Source: JAWOGN01 sp046496815
GTDB taxonomy: Bacteria; Desulfobacterota; DSM-4660; Desulfatiglandales; Desulfatiglandaceae
NCBI GenBank assembly: GCA_046496815.1
Contig: JAWOGN010000350.1
Span: 1 to 7,108, forward strand
Direction of reading: 5' to 3'
Length of the DNA: 7,108 nucleotides
Under the pieces are notes generated by a model, which saw only the letters and a list, made by a program, of their open reading frames with translations, was not told the origin of the DNA and searched no databases. The number at the start of each line of letters is the position of its first letter. The stretch's first letter is position 1. Positions 1 to 5,959 of this stretch are shown here, one piece after another. The translations under genes and the position numbers were made by a program.

Positions 1-96
1 TAATCCCATATAGGGGAGACGCTGTAGAATGAAACTCATCATCAGTGGGACGGCCAACCGGATTTTGCAGAAAAGAAAAGAAGGGAGTAACAGAGC
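1..96. other. Left edge with possible end of an upstream gene
   Basis: An open frame from position 3 ends in TGA at 30-32, and another frame has TAA at 1-3. Either could be the tail of a gene to the left, but a few codons are not enough to decide. A GGGGAG at 13-18 precedes an ATG at 29 that opens a 26-codon frame ending at 109, overlapping the start of the 72-residue gene. The AGGGAG ribosome binding site of that gene lies at 82-87. Confidence 0.3.
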
Positions 97-315
97 ATGC
101 CTAACTTAATTGTGAGGACCAGAGACGGACGAGAACTTCAAATTTCGGGTCAGAATTTTGTCTTCTTGAAAGATCAGGAGGGTGAAGTGAACTGGGAATG
201 GGAATATCTGGGCAATATTCAATCGGACATTGAGGCGATCCTCGAAAGATCCGAATCCATGGTAGATGAGGTGAAACACCTGCTTCCGGACATCCCCATG
301 GGAAGGCTCAAATGA
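97..315 (+). CDS. 72-residue acidic protein of unknown function
   Basis: I do not recognise this protein. The ATG at 97 is preceded by a good ribosome binding site (AGGGAG, 82-87, nine bases away), which supports real translation. The N-terminal half looks beta-rich (LIVRTRDGRELQISG, then FVFLKD), with a tryptophan-rich patch around residues 33-37 (WEWEY). The C-terminal half (about 40-63) looks helical and amphipathic, with many Glu and Asp residues. There is no signal peptide, membrane segment or cysteine pair, so a small soluble cytoplasmic protein is expected. It is separated from the downstream repair genes by 186 bases with a candidate promoter, so it probably belongs to a separate transcript or to the end of an upstream operon. 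It could be a small accessory or regulatory protein; nothing in the sequence fixes a role. Confidence 0.6.
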   Translation: MPNLIVRTRDGRELQISGQNFVFLKDQEGEVNWEWEYLGNIQSDIEAILERSESMVDEVKHLLPDIPMGRLK

Positions 316-387
316 CTTCCAAACGCCCCGGTCTCCTATAGGCTAAATGTTTTGCCGTGACCTTTTTGAGATACATGAAAGACCCCA

Positions 388-416
388 TTTACGAATTTGC
401 CGCTTAGGCATATATT
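388..416 (+). promoter_or_regulatory. Candidate sigma-70-type promoter for the DUF72-polX-ligA operon
   Basis: TTTACG (388-393) and TATATT (411-416) are separated by 17 bases. They match the -35 and -10 consensus at 4/6 and 5/6 positions. The element sits in the most AT-rich part of the gap between the 72-residue gene and the DUF72 gene, and would give a leader of roughly 80 bases. It is found by eye only. AT-rich gaps often give such matches by chance. Confidence 0.35.
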
Positions 417-484
417 TATTAATGAGGATGCGTAACGGCACACGTTGGTCTACACCACAACACCGGCAAGTAAAGCCGCGGCGG

Positions 485-490
485 AGAGGA
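485..490 (+). promoter_or_regulatory. Ribosome binding site choosing the DUF72 start
   Basis: AGAGGA lies 11 bases before the ATG at 502. The reading frame is open further upstream, with TTG codons at 445 and 493. The TTG at 493 is only two bases from this site, too close to use, and the TTG at 445 has no purine-rich site. The family's GTSGW motif begins ten residues into the protein when the ATG at 502 is used, which fits typical family N termini. Confidence 0.5.
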
Positions 491-501
491 CATTGACCCC
501 T

Positions 502-1239
502 ATGAGCAGTTCCGATACCATACATATCGGCACATCCGGATGGCATTATGAGCACTGGAAGGGCCCCTTCTATCCGGATGCAGTTTCCGCCGAAGAAATG
601 CTTCCCTACTATGCCGGTTATTTCCACACGGTGGAAGTCAACAACTCCTTCTACCAGCTGCCCAAAAAATCAACCCTTGAGGTATGGAAACAAGCCGTCC
701 CCCCCAACTTCATTTTCGCGCTGAAGGGGAGCCGTTACATCACCCACATGAAAAAACTGAAGGATCCCTCTCAAGGGGTGCCTCCTTTGCTCGAGATCGC
801 AGGCGATATGGGAGAAAAATTGGGTCCCATCCTGTTTCAGCTGCCCCCGCGTTGGCGCATCAACCTTGAAAGACTGGATGCATTTTTGTATTTCCTCCCC
901 CCTGATTTCCGGTACGCATTCGAATTCAGGGATCCGAGCTGGTTTACGGACGGCACTTACGAAACGCTGGCAAAGGCGGATGCTGCGTTTTGTATTTACC
1001 ATCTGGCGGGTCGGCTCTCTCCCAAGGAGGTGACCACCGATTTTGTTTACGTCAGACTGCATGGTCCCGAAGGGGCTTACCAGGGGCAATATGACGGAAA
1101 GACCCTGTCCGGCTGGGCGGGCGCCTTTTCAACCTGGCACAGTCAAGGCAGGGAGATTTTCTGTTATTTCGACAACGACCAGGCAGGATACGCAGTGCAG
1201 GATGCGCTCAGACTTCAGAAAATGCTTCTAAAGGAGTAA
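502..1239 (+). CDS. DUF72 / YecE family protein
   Basis: A 245-residue member of the DUF72 (YecE-like) family, which adopts a TIM-barrel-like fold and has no firmly established biochemical role. Recognisable family motifs, in order: GTSGWHYEHWKGPFYP (residues 10-25), TVEVNNSFYQLP (43-54), KGSRYITHMKKL (75-86), LGPILFQLPP (107-116), AFEFRDPSW (139-147), VYVRLHG (182-188) and YFDNDQAGYAVQDA (222-235). Length is normal and every conserved block is present, so the gene looks intact. There is no signal peptide, so it acts in the cytoplasm. Its last codons contain the AAGGAG ribosome binding site of polX, which starts two bases after the stop. The two are therefore co-transcribed and probably translationally coupled. 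From memory, structure comparison of the Thermotoga homologue TM1631 led to a proposal of an endonuclease IV-like nucleic-acid-binding site. A DNA-repair role here is an inference that leans on that proposal and on the operon partners. Confidence 0.92.
   Translation: MSSSDTIHIGTSGWHYEHWKGPFYPDAVSAEEMLPYYAGYFHTVEVNNSFYQLPKKSTLEVWKQAVPPNFIFALKGSRYITHMKKLKDPSQGVPPLLEIAGDMGEKLGPILFQLPPRWRINLERLDAFLYFLPPDFRYAFEFRDPSWFTDGTYETLAKADAAFCIYHLAGRLSPKEVTTDFVYVRLHGPEGAYQGQYDGKTLSGWAGAFSTWHSQGREIFCYFDNDQAGYAVQDALRLQKMLLKE
1231..1236 (+). promoter_or_regulatory. Ribosome binding site of polX inside the DUF72 gene
   Basis: AAGGAG lies immediately before the DUF72 stop codon (TAA, 1237-1239) and five bases before the polX ATG at 1242. 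Ribosomes finishing DUF72 would uncover or re-use this site. It is a near-ideal Shine-Dalgarno sequence and the basis for calling translational coupling. Confidence 0.8.
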
Positions 1240-1241
1240 AC

Positions 1242-2963
1242 ATGCCGGTTCAAAATTCGGATGTATCCGACATATTCAACAAGGTGGCGGATCTCCTGGA
1301 AATCGAAGGCGCAAACCCATTCAGAGTAAGGGCCTACCGCAATGCCGCGCGGGCTATCTCCAGTCTGCCCCGCAGCGTGTCTGATATGATTGAATCGGAA
1401 GAAAACCTCACAGAATTGCCCGGCATCGGGGAGGATCTGGCAGGAAAGATCAAGGAGGTTGTGCAAACCGGTTCCCTTGCCCAGCTCGAAGCGCTCGAGA
1501 GCAGCACGCCGTCCGAATTGAGCCGGCTCATGAAAGTGGCCGGATTGGGACCCAAACGGGTGAAGGCCATTTACGAGAATCTGGGAGTGGTCGATCTCAA
1601 ATCACTCAAAGAAGCAGCCGAGAAGGGTAAAGTGAGAGAACTTGAGGGGTTCGGCAAGAAAACCGAGCAGACGATCCTCGAGGAGCTTGAAGATGTCGAA
1701 GACAGGGAAGAGCGAATCAAATTGATGGAAGCCGAGCAACGAGCGTCACCGCTGGTCGCATATCTCCGGAAGACAAAAGGAATCAAAGAGATCACTGTGG
1801 CCGGTAGTTACCGGCGGCGGAAGGAAACTGTCGGAGATTTGGATATCCTGGTAACCTGCAAAAAAGGGTCTAATGTGATGGATCGTTTTGCGGAATACGA
1901 GGATGTGAAAAAGGTGGTTTCCAAAGGTACAACCCGGTCAACGATTGTTTTGCGCTCAGGCCTTCATGTCGATCTCCGGGTGCTCCGGCAGGTCAGCTAT
2001 GGGGCGGCCCTTCACTATTTTACGGGATCGAAGGCGCATAACATTGCGGTGCGCAAGCTGGGGGTCAAAAAGAAACTGAAGATCAATGAATACGGCGTGT
2101 TCAAGGGAAAAAAGCGCACTGCCGGCAAAACCGAGAAGCAAGTCTTCGAAGCGGTAAACCTTCCTTACATCGAGCCCGAGCTGCGGGAGAACCGGGGTGA
2201 GGTGGAAGCGGCTCAAAAAGGAAGCCTGCCCCAGCTTGTCGGCCTCGACGATATTCGGGGTGACCTGCATGCCCACACCAAGGAAACGGATGGGCACGCG
2301 AGTCTCAAAGAAATGGCGGATGCTGCCAAGGCGCACGGCTACGACTACCTGGCCATCACCGACCACTCCAAAAAAGTAACCATGGCTCGGGGGTTGGATG
2401 CAAAGCGTCTTGCCGAGCAAATCAAGGAGATCGATCGCTTAAACGGAAAACTTAAGGACATCGTCATCCTAAAAGGCATCGAAGTGGACATTTTGGAGGA
2501 CGGTTCGCTCGATTTAGGTGACGATATTCTGAAAGAACTGGATTTAACCGTCTGTTCCGTCCATTACCATCGCAAGCTGTCCAAGAAAAAAATGACCGAA
2601 CGTATCATCCGCGCCATGGACAATCCCTATTTCAACATTTTTGCGCATCCTACCGGGCGTTTGATCAACGAGCGTAATCCATACGAGATCGATCTGGAGC
2701 GAATCATGGAAGCAGCGAAGGAAAGGGGCTGTTACCTCGAGGTCAACGCCCATCCGGATCGGCTCGATCTCACCGATCGGCATTGCAAAATGGCAAAGGA
2801 TATGGGACTCAAACTGGCGGTTTCAACGGATGCGCACAGCGTCGCCGATCTCGATTTTATTCGCTACGGCCTGGATCAATCCCGCCGAGGGTGGCTGGAG
2901 GCCGACGACATCATTAACACCCGAAGCCTGAGAGAACTCCGAAAGAGACTGAAGAGAAAATAG
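1242..2963 (+). CDS. polX: Family X DNA polymerase with C-terminal PHP nuclease domain
   Basis: A full-length 573-residue bacterial PolX, a DNA gap-filling polymerase. The N-terminal 8-kDa-like domain has a helix-hairpin-helix at LTELPGIGEDLAGKI (56-70). Lys69 in this motif lines up by eye with Lys72 of human pol beta, the dRP-lyase nucleophile. Further hairpins lie near 98-112 (VAGLGPKRVK) and 133-145 (ELEGFGKKTEQTI). The palm has GSYRRR (188-193), GDLD with catalytic Asp199 and Asp201, and third carboxylate Asp244 in HVDLRV. YFTGSKAHN (259-267) and INEYGVF follow, as in the pol beta thumb. The PHP domain (about 338-570) keeps its metal ligands: His343, His345 and Asp350 in the DLHAHT region, His375, Glu414, His441, His469, Asp530 and His532. 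Studied bacterial PolX proteins use PHP for 3'-5' exonuclease and AP-endonuclease activity. It is co-encoded with ligA nine bases downstream, suggesting fill-and-seal repair. No key residue is missing. Confidence 0.96.
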   Translation: MPVQNSDVSDIFNKVADLLEIEGANPFRVRAYRNAARAISSLPRSVSDMIESEENLTELPGIGEDLAGKIKEVVQTGSLAQLEALESSTPSELSRLMKVAGLGPKRVKAIYENLGVVDLKSLKEAAEKGKVRELEGFGKKTEQTILEELEDVEDREERIKLMEAEQRASPLVAYLRKTKGIKEITVAGSYRRRKETVGDLDILVTCKKGSNVMDRFAEYEDVKKVVSKGTTRSTIVLRSGLHVDLRVLRQVSYGAALHYFTGSKAHNIAVRKLGVKKKLKINEYGVFKGKKRTAGKTEKQVFEAVNLPYIEPELRENRGEVEAAQKGSLPQLVGLDDIRGDLHAHTKETDGHASLKEMADAAKAHGYDYLAITDHSKKVTMARGLDAKRLAEQIKEIDRLNGKLKDIVILKGIEVDILEDGSLDLGDDILKELDLTVCSVHYHRKLSKKKMTERIIRAMDNPYFNIFAHPTGRLINERNPYEIDLERIMEAAKERGCYLEVNAHPDRLDLTDRHCKMAKDMGLKLAVSTDAHSVADLDFIRYGLDQSRRGWLEADDIINTRSLRELRKRLKRK

Positions 2964-2972
2964 GAACCTCCC

Positions 2973-5042
2973 ATGGCGAGCAAAAAATTGGACTTCAAAA
3001 AAAATCCGCGGGCGAATTTCAAAGATGTGGACAAGATGAGCAAGAAAGAGGCCCGCCATGAAGCTGAGTCCCTTCGGGAAGGCATCAACTACCATGACTA
3101 CCTGTATTATGTAAAACAAGCCCCTGAGATCTCCGATGCGCTGTACGACAAGCTTTTTCGCCGCCTCGAGGATCTGGAAAAGGCGTTTCCTGAATTGCAG
3201 TCCGCGACGTCTCCCACACAGCGGGTGGGCGCCACGCCGATGAGTGAGCTGAAGAAGGTTAAACACAGTCGACCCATGCTCAGCCTGAATGCCGCTTTGG
3301 AACAGAAAGCGGTCGAAAACTTCTGTAACTTTGTTCAAAAAACGACAAACGCCCCAAAAATAAGGTATGTGCTCGAGCCGAAATTTGATGGTTTTTCGGT
3401 TGAGCTGGTCTACGAAAACGGGCAATTCAAATACGGCGCCACCCGGGGAGACGGAGAGGTGGGAGAAGATATCTCCAAGAACCTCATGACCATCAACACC
3501 GTGCCGCTGAGCCTGCAAGGGAAAGCAGTGCCCTCCTTCGTCTCCGTCAGAGGTGAGGTCTTCATGCCCAAGAAAGGCTTCCAGGAATTGAACAAGGAGC
3601 GGGTTAAGAAGGGGGAGGAACCCTTTGCGAATCCCCGCAATGCAGCAGCCGGCAGCATGAGACAATTGGATCCACAAAACGTATCCAACAAACCTCTCGA
3701 CATCCTCTTCTATGAAATTTTAGACATTGATGGAAACGGATTCTCCTCTCACTGGGATGTTCTGAAGCAGTTCCCCAAATGGGGCCTCAAAACCGACAAT
3801 CGCAACAAGAAGTGTACCTCCTTTGTTGAGATCGGCAGATACCACGAAAAACTTTCAGAAGAAAGAGCCGATGTCGCGTATGAAGTCGACGGTATCGTCA
3901 TCAAGGTGGACGACTTTGAACTCCGAAAGGCCCTGGGGACCCGTCAACGAAGTCCCCGGTGGGCCTTTGCGTGGAAATTCAGGCCGAGAGAGGAGATCAC
4001 CAGGCTGCAGGAAATTGTCGTGCAAGTGGGCAGAACCGGAATTCTTACGCCGGTGGCCCTGCTTGAGCCTGTTGATGTGGGCGGCGTTACGGTCAGCCGG
4101 GCGACGCTCCACAACGAAGACGAAGTCCGGAAAAAAGATGTTCGTCCTGGTGACAAGGTCCGCATTGCGAGGGCAGGAGATGTCATCCCCGAAGTTGTGG
4201 AGCGGGTGAAAGAGCCCGGCAAAAAAAGGAAGCCTGAATTCTCTATGCCCCGCAACTGTCCGGCGTGCGGCGCCGGGGTGTATCGTGACGGTGCCTACTA
4301 TTTCTGTCCCGCCGGGCTGACTTGTCCGCGCCAGCGTGTCGGCAGGATCATTCACTATGCCTCCCGCGATGCCATGGACATCACCGGCCTGGGAGATAAA
4401 ACGGCTGCCGATATGGTCCAAAAAGAATTGGTCAAAGACATTGCAGATCTCTATCGGCTTTCGGTAGCAGACATCCTGAAACTGGACGGTTTCGCGGAAA
4501 AGTCCGCCGCTCAATTACCTGACGCAATCCAGAAGAACAAATCGCCCCTTTTGGAGCGATTCCTTTATGCGCTGGGAATCCGCCACGTCGGGCAGCATGT
4601 GGCGCGGGTTCTGGCACAAAAGTACGGCAGCCTGGGATCCCTGAAAAGGGCAGGGATCAAGGATCTCCAGAAGACCGCCGAAATCGGCCCTGAAATCGCC
4701 CGGAGCGTCGCTCAGTTCTTCAAGCAGAAAGAAAACCAGCGGGTGCTGAAGCAACTGTCAAAGGCGGGGGTCAAAGTGAAAGACATGCCTTCGGGCAAAA
4801 AAGCGACGCCCCTGGAGGGAAAGACCTTTGTGTTTACCGGTAAACTGGAAGGATACACGAGACAAGAAGCGGAGCGGCAAGTGGAAGCGCTGGGGGGGAG
4901 GGCCGCCTCGAGTGTGAGCAGGGAAACAGATTATGTGGTGGCAGGCGAAAATCCCGGGAGAAAATACGATGACGCCGAGGCATTGGGAGTGAAGGTTATC
5001 GACGAAAAGGAGTTCGAGCAACAGCTTCAAAAACGCCCTTAG
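2973..5042 (+). CDS. ligA: NAD-dependent DNA ligase
   Basis: A 689-residue NAD+-dependent DNA ligase with the complete family architecture. Domain Ia (about 25-100) has HDYLYYVKQAPEISDALYD (41-59), for NMN binding. The nucleotidyltransferase core has the adenylated lysine in EPKFDG (Lys137), ATRGDGEVGED (156-166), VRGEVF (192-197), NPRNAAAGS (220-228), YEVDGIVIKV (303-312) and AWKF (Lys335). The OB fold carries QVGRTG (351-356). A zinc finger uses Cys429, Cys432, Cys445 and Cys451, with the normal CxxC and Cx5C spacing. Helix-hairpin-helix repeats span about 466-600 and a BRCT domain about 612-689. The ATG at 2973 follows an AGGA site (2962-2965) seven bases away; an internal Met22 lacks a site. 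It differs from common LigA at several conserved spots: MLSLNAAL where MLSLDNAF is usual, KFDGF where KxDGLA is usual, and KFRP where KFP is usual. It may therefore be an accessory paralogue rather than the replicative copy. Whether another ligA exists cannot be seen here. Confidence 0.96.
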   Translation: MASKKLDFKKNPRANFKDVDKMSKKEARHEAESLREGINYHDYLYYVKQAPEISDALYDKLFRRLEDLEKAFPELQSATSPTQRVGATPMSELKKVKHSRPMLSLNAALEQKAVENFCNFVQKTTNAPKIRYVLEPKFDGFSVELVYENGQFKYGATRGDGEVGEDISKNLMTINTVPLSLQGKAVPSFVSVRGEVFMPKKGFQELNKERVKKGEEPFANPRNAAAGSMRQLDPQNVSNKPLDILFYEILDIDGNGFSSHWDVLKQFPKWGLKTDNRNKKCTSFVEIGRYHEKLSEERADVAYEVDGIVIKVDDFELRKALGTRQRSPRWAFAWKFRPREEITRLQEIVVQVGRTGILTPVALLEPVDVGGVTVSRATLHNEDEVRKKDVRPGDKVRIARAGDVIPEVVERVKEPGKKRKPEFSMPRNCPACGAGVYRDGAYYFCPAGLTCPRQRVGRIIHYASRDAMDITGLGDKTAADMVQKELVKDIADLYRLSVADILKLDGFAEKSAAQLPDAIQKNKSPLLERFLYALGIRHVGQHVARVLAQKYGSLGSLKRAGIKDLQKTAEIGPEIARSVAQFFKQKENQRVLKQLSKAGVKVKDMPSGKKATPLEGKTFVFTGKLEGYTRQEAERQVEALGGRAASSVSRETDYVVAGENPGRKYDDAEALGVKVIDEKEFEQQLQKRP

Positions 5043-5044
5043 GT

Positions 5045-5061
5045 TCAAAATATCAAAATAT
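5045..5061 (+). repeat. Two tandem copies of TCAAAATA before the PRC-barrel gene
   Basis: TCAAAATATCAAAATAT is a perfect 8-bp tandem duplication ending directly before the GGAGG ribosome binding site (5062-5066). Its A/T-rich, unstructured nature could help ribosome loading. With only 32 bases between ligA and the next start, this is the whole intergenic region apart from the site and its spacer. Confidence 0.6.
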
Positions 5062-5074
5062 GGAGGTATAAGCT

Positions 5075-5737
5075 ATGCAATTCAAAGAAAATGCTGATTT
5101 ACTTACTTCAGCCGGCCGGAACGTAGGTCGAATTGATCGGGTTGTCATTCATCCCGAATCGAAAGCCGTCACGCACCTCGTGGTTAAGAAGGGTCTTTTG
5201 TTTACTCGAGACAAGGTCATCCCCATCGACCAAATCGAGACTGCGACGGAAGCGGAAGTGACACTGAAGGAAGGCGCAGGAAATCCGGATGATTTGCCGG
5301 ATTTTGAAGAGACTCAGCACGTCGCGGTACATGACGTGGCAGGCTTCAAACGGACACAGCCCGGATATGCGCGGCCACTTACCTGGTATTATTCGCGTCC
5401 AGGGGTCGGCTGGTGGGGGCTGGGCGGGTATCCCGGCTATTCAAAGCCGGTCTACGTCACTAAGACCGAACGAAACATCCCCGACGACACCGTCCCACTC
5501 AAAGAAGGATCCAAGGTTGTCGGCAGCAAAGGCGAACACATCGGTGATGTAGAGCGCGTCTACACCGAACCGAAGGAACAACGGGCAACCCATCTGTTGA
5601 TCTCCCGGGGTTTGATCTCGAAGGAGAGAAAACTCATTCCTACGTTATGGGTGAAGGGGATTCTGGAAGATAAGGTTCAATTGTCTGTGGAAAAGGACTT
5701 TGTTGAGCGTTTGCCGGCGTACGCGTCCTCAGATTAG
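5075..5737 (+). CDS. Protein with two PRC-barrel repeats
   Basis: A 220-residue protein made of two PRC-barrel-like units joined by an aromatic, glycine-rich linker. Unit one (about 5-66) reads ADLLTSAGRNVGRIDRVVI, then THLVVKKG and KVIPIDQI. Unit two (about 143-208) repeats this order with GSKVVGSKGEHIGDVERVY, THLLISRG and KLIPTLWV, so the gene looks like an internal duplication. The linker (about 95-127) is rich in Gly, Trp, Tyr and Pro, for example GVGWWGLGGYPGY. There is no signal peptide or membrane helix, so it should be cytoplasmic. PRC-barrel domains occur in the photosynthetic reaction centre H subunit, in the RNA-processing factor RimM and in many stress-associated proteins of unknown mechanism. 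A strong GGAGG lies eight bases before the ATG at 5075. The 32-base gap after ligA shows no terminator, so it may ride on the repair operon transcript. The exact role is unknown. Confidence 0.87.
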   Translation: MQFKENADLLTSAGRNVGRIDRVVIHPESKAVTHLVVKKGLLFTRDKVIPIDQIETATEAEVTLKEGAGNPDDLPDFEETQHVAVHDVAGFKRTQPGYARPLTWYYSRPGVGWWGLGGYPGYSKPVYVTKTERNIPDDTVPLKEGSKVVGSKGEHIGDVERVYTEPKEQRATHLLISRGLISKERKLIPTLWVKGILEDKVQLSVEKDFVERLPAYASSD

Positions 5738-5904
5738 TCCGCTCCGGGCTCCCTTCGGGTGTATGCTTGCACAGCTGAGCGGTGCAGAGTGGATAATCGT
5801 CTCCGGATATCTTCATTTCCGGAATGCGTTCAATTGCGTCGGGTTCCATGAGACCGACAGACCGAAAAACGGAAACAAATGAAAACCGTCAATTTTTGAA
5901 TGGT

Positions 5905-5921
5905 GCGGCTTGGGGGTTGCT
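5905..5921 (+). promoter_or_regulatory. Candidate sigma-54 (-24/-12) promoter of the BON gene
   Basis: GG at 5907-5908 and GC at 5919-5920 are exactly ten bases apart. They lie in GGCTTGGGGGTTGCT, which keeps the GGC of the -24 element and the TTGCT of the -12 element. The bases before GG and the AC of the usual GGCAC are not conserved. A start about 12 bases beyond GC would fall near 5932, giving a short leader of about 28 bases to the ATG at 5960. No enhancer site for an activator was identified. Confidence 0.35.
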
Positions 5922-5927
5922 TGGGGG
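5908..5927 (+). repeat. Direct repeat GCTTGGGGG with 11-bp period
   Basis: Two perfect copies of GCTTGGGGG (5908-5916 and 5919-5927) are separated by TT, so they repeat once per helical turn. This overlaps the sigma-54-like element and lies about 35 to 50 bases before the BON start codon. A regulator contacting one DNA face is possible. Confidence 0.55.
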
Positions 5928-5945
5928 ATAGGCACCATTTACGAC

Positions 5946-5950
5946 AGGAG
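5946..5950 (+). promoter_or_regulatory. Ribosome binding site choosing the BON gene start
   Basis: AGGAG lies nine bases before the ATG at 5960. The frame is open back to an ATG at 5900, but that codon has no ribosome binding site and its extension (MVRLGGCLGD...) has no BON character. The later start is preferred. Confidence 0.75.
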
Positions 5951-5959
5951 ATAGGCAAC

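Larger units (their letters stand above)
5738..5959. other. 222-base gap between the PRC-barrel and BON genes
   Basis: No plausible gene fits here. Small inverted repeats are visible: TGCAC/GTGCA (5768-5772 and 5782-5786, nine-base loop) and TCCGGA at 5802-5807 and 5818-5823. Neither is followed by a T-run, so I do not call a terminator. The right end holds the direct repeat and sigma-54-like element listed separately. The start of the BON gene is placed at the right edge of this gap. Confidence 0.5.

Noticed and set aside
8..343. Inverted similarity flanking the first gene (ATAGGGGAGAC at 10-20 against the complement of GGTCTCCTATAGG near 330-342)
   Set aside because: The match is short and needs a two-base gap. 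No target duplication or transposase is present, so chance is the simplest explanation.
445..501. Extended DUF72 start at the TTG codon
   Set aside because: There is no ribosome binding site, and the 19 added residues (VYTTTPASKAAAERT-like) are not typical of the family. The ATG at 502 is preferred.
343..627. Reverse-strand open frame of 94 codons across the gap and start of the DUF72 gene
   Set aside because: Half of it is antisense to conserved DUF72 motifs. A Cys-rich stretch (CRCCGVDQ) briefly suggested metal binding, but no repeated CxxC pattern or supporting context exists.
2823..3677. Reverse-strand open frame of 284 codons across the end of polX and start of ligA
   Set aside because: It lies entirely opposite two clearly conserved genes, has no recognisable domain, and is best explained by the codon use of the forward genes.
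3855..4514. Reverse-strand open frame of 219 codons inside ligA
   Set aside because: It is antisense to the most conserved catalytic, OB-fold and zinc-finger parts of LigA, and shows no family motif.
5768..5823. Small hairpins after the PRC-barrel gene as a terminator
   Set aside because: The stems are five to six pairs with no following T-run. They could be chance and do not meet a terminator pattern.
5700..5882. Short forward frame of 60 codons spanning the PRC-barrel end and the following gap
   Set aside because: It starts inside the PRC-barrel gene in another frame, lacks a clear ribosome binding site, and has no recognisable motif.
5900..5959. Extended BON start at the ATG at 5900
   Set aside because: There is no ribosome binding site, the added 20 residues do not form a signal peptide, and a strong AGGAG serves the ATG at 5960.
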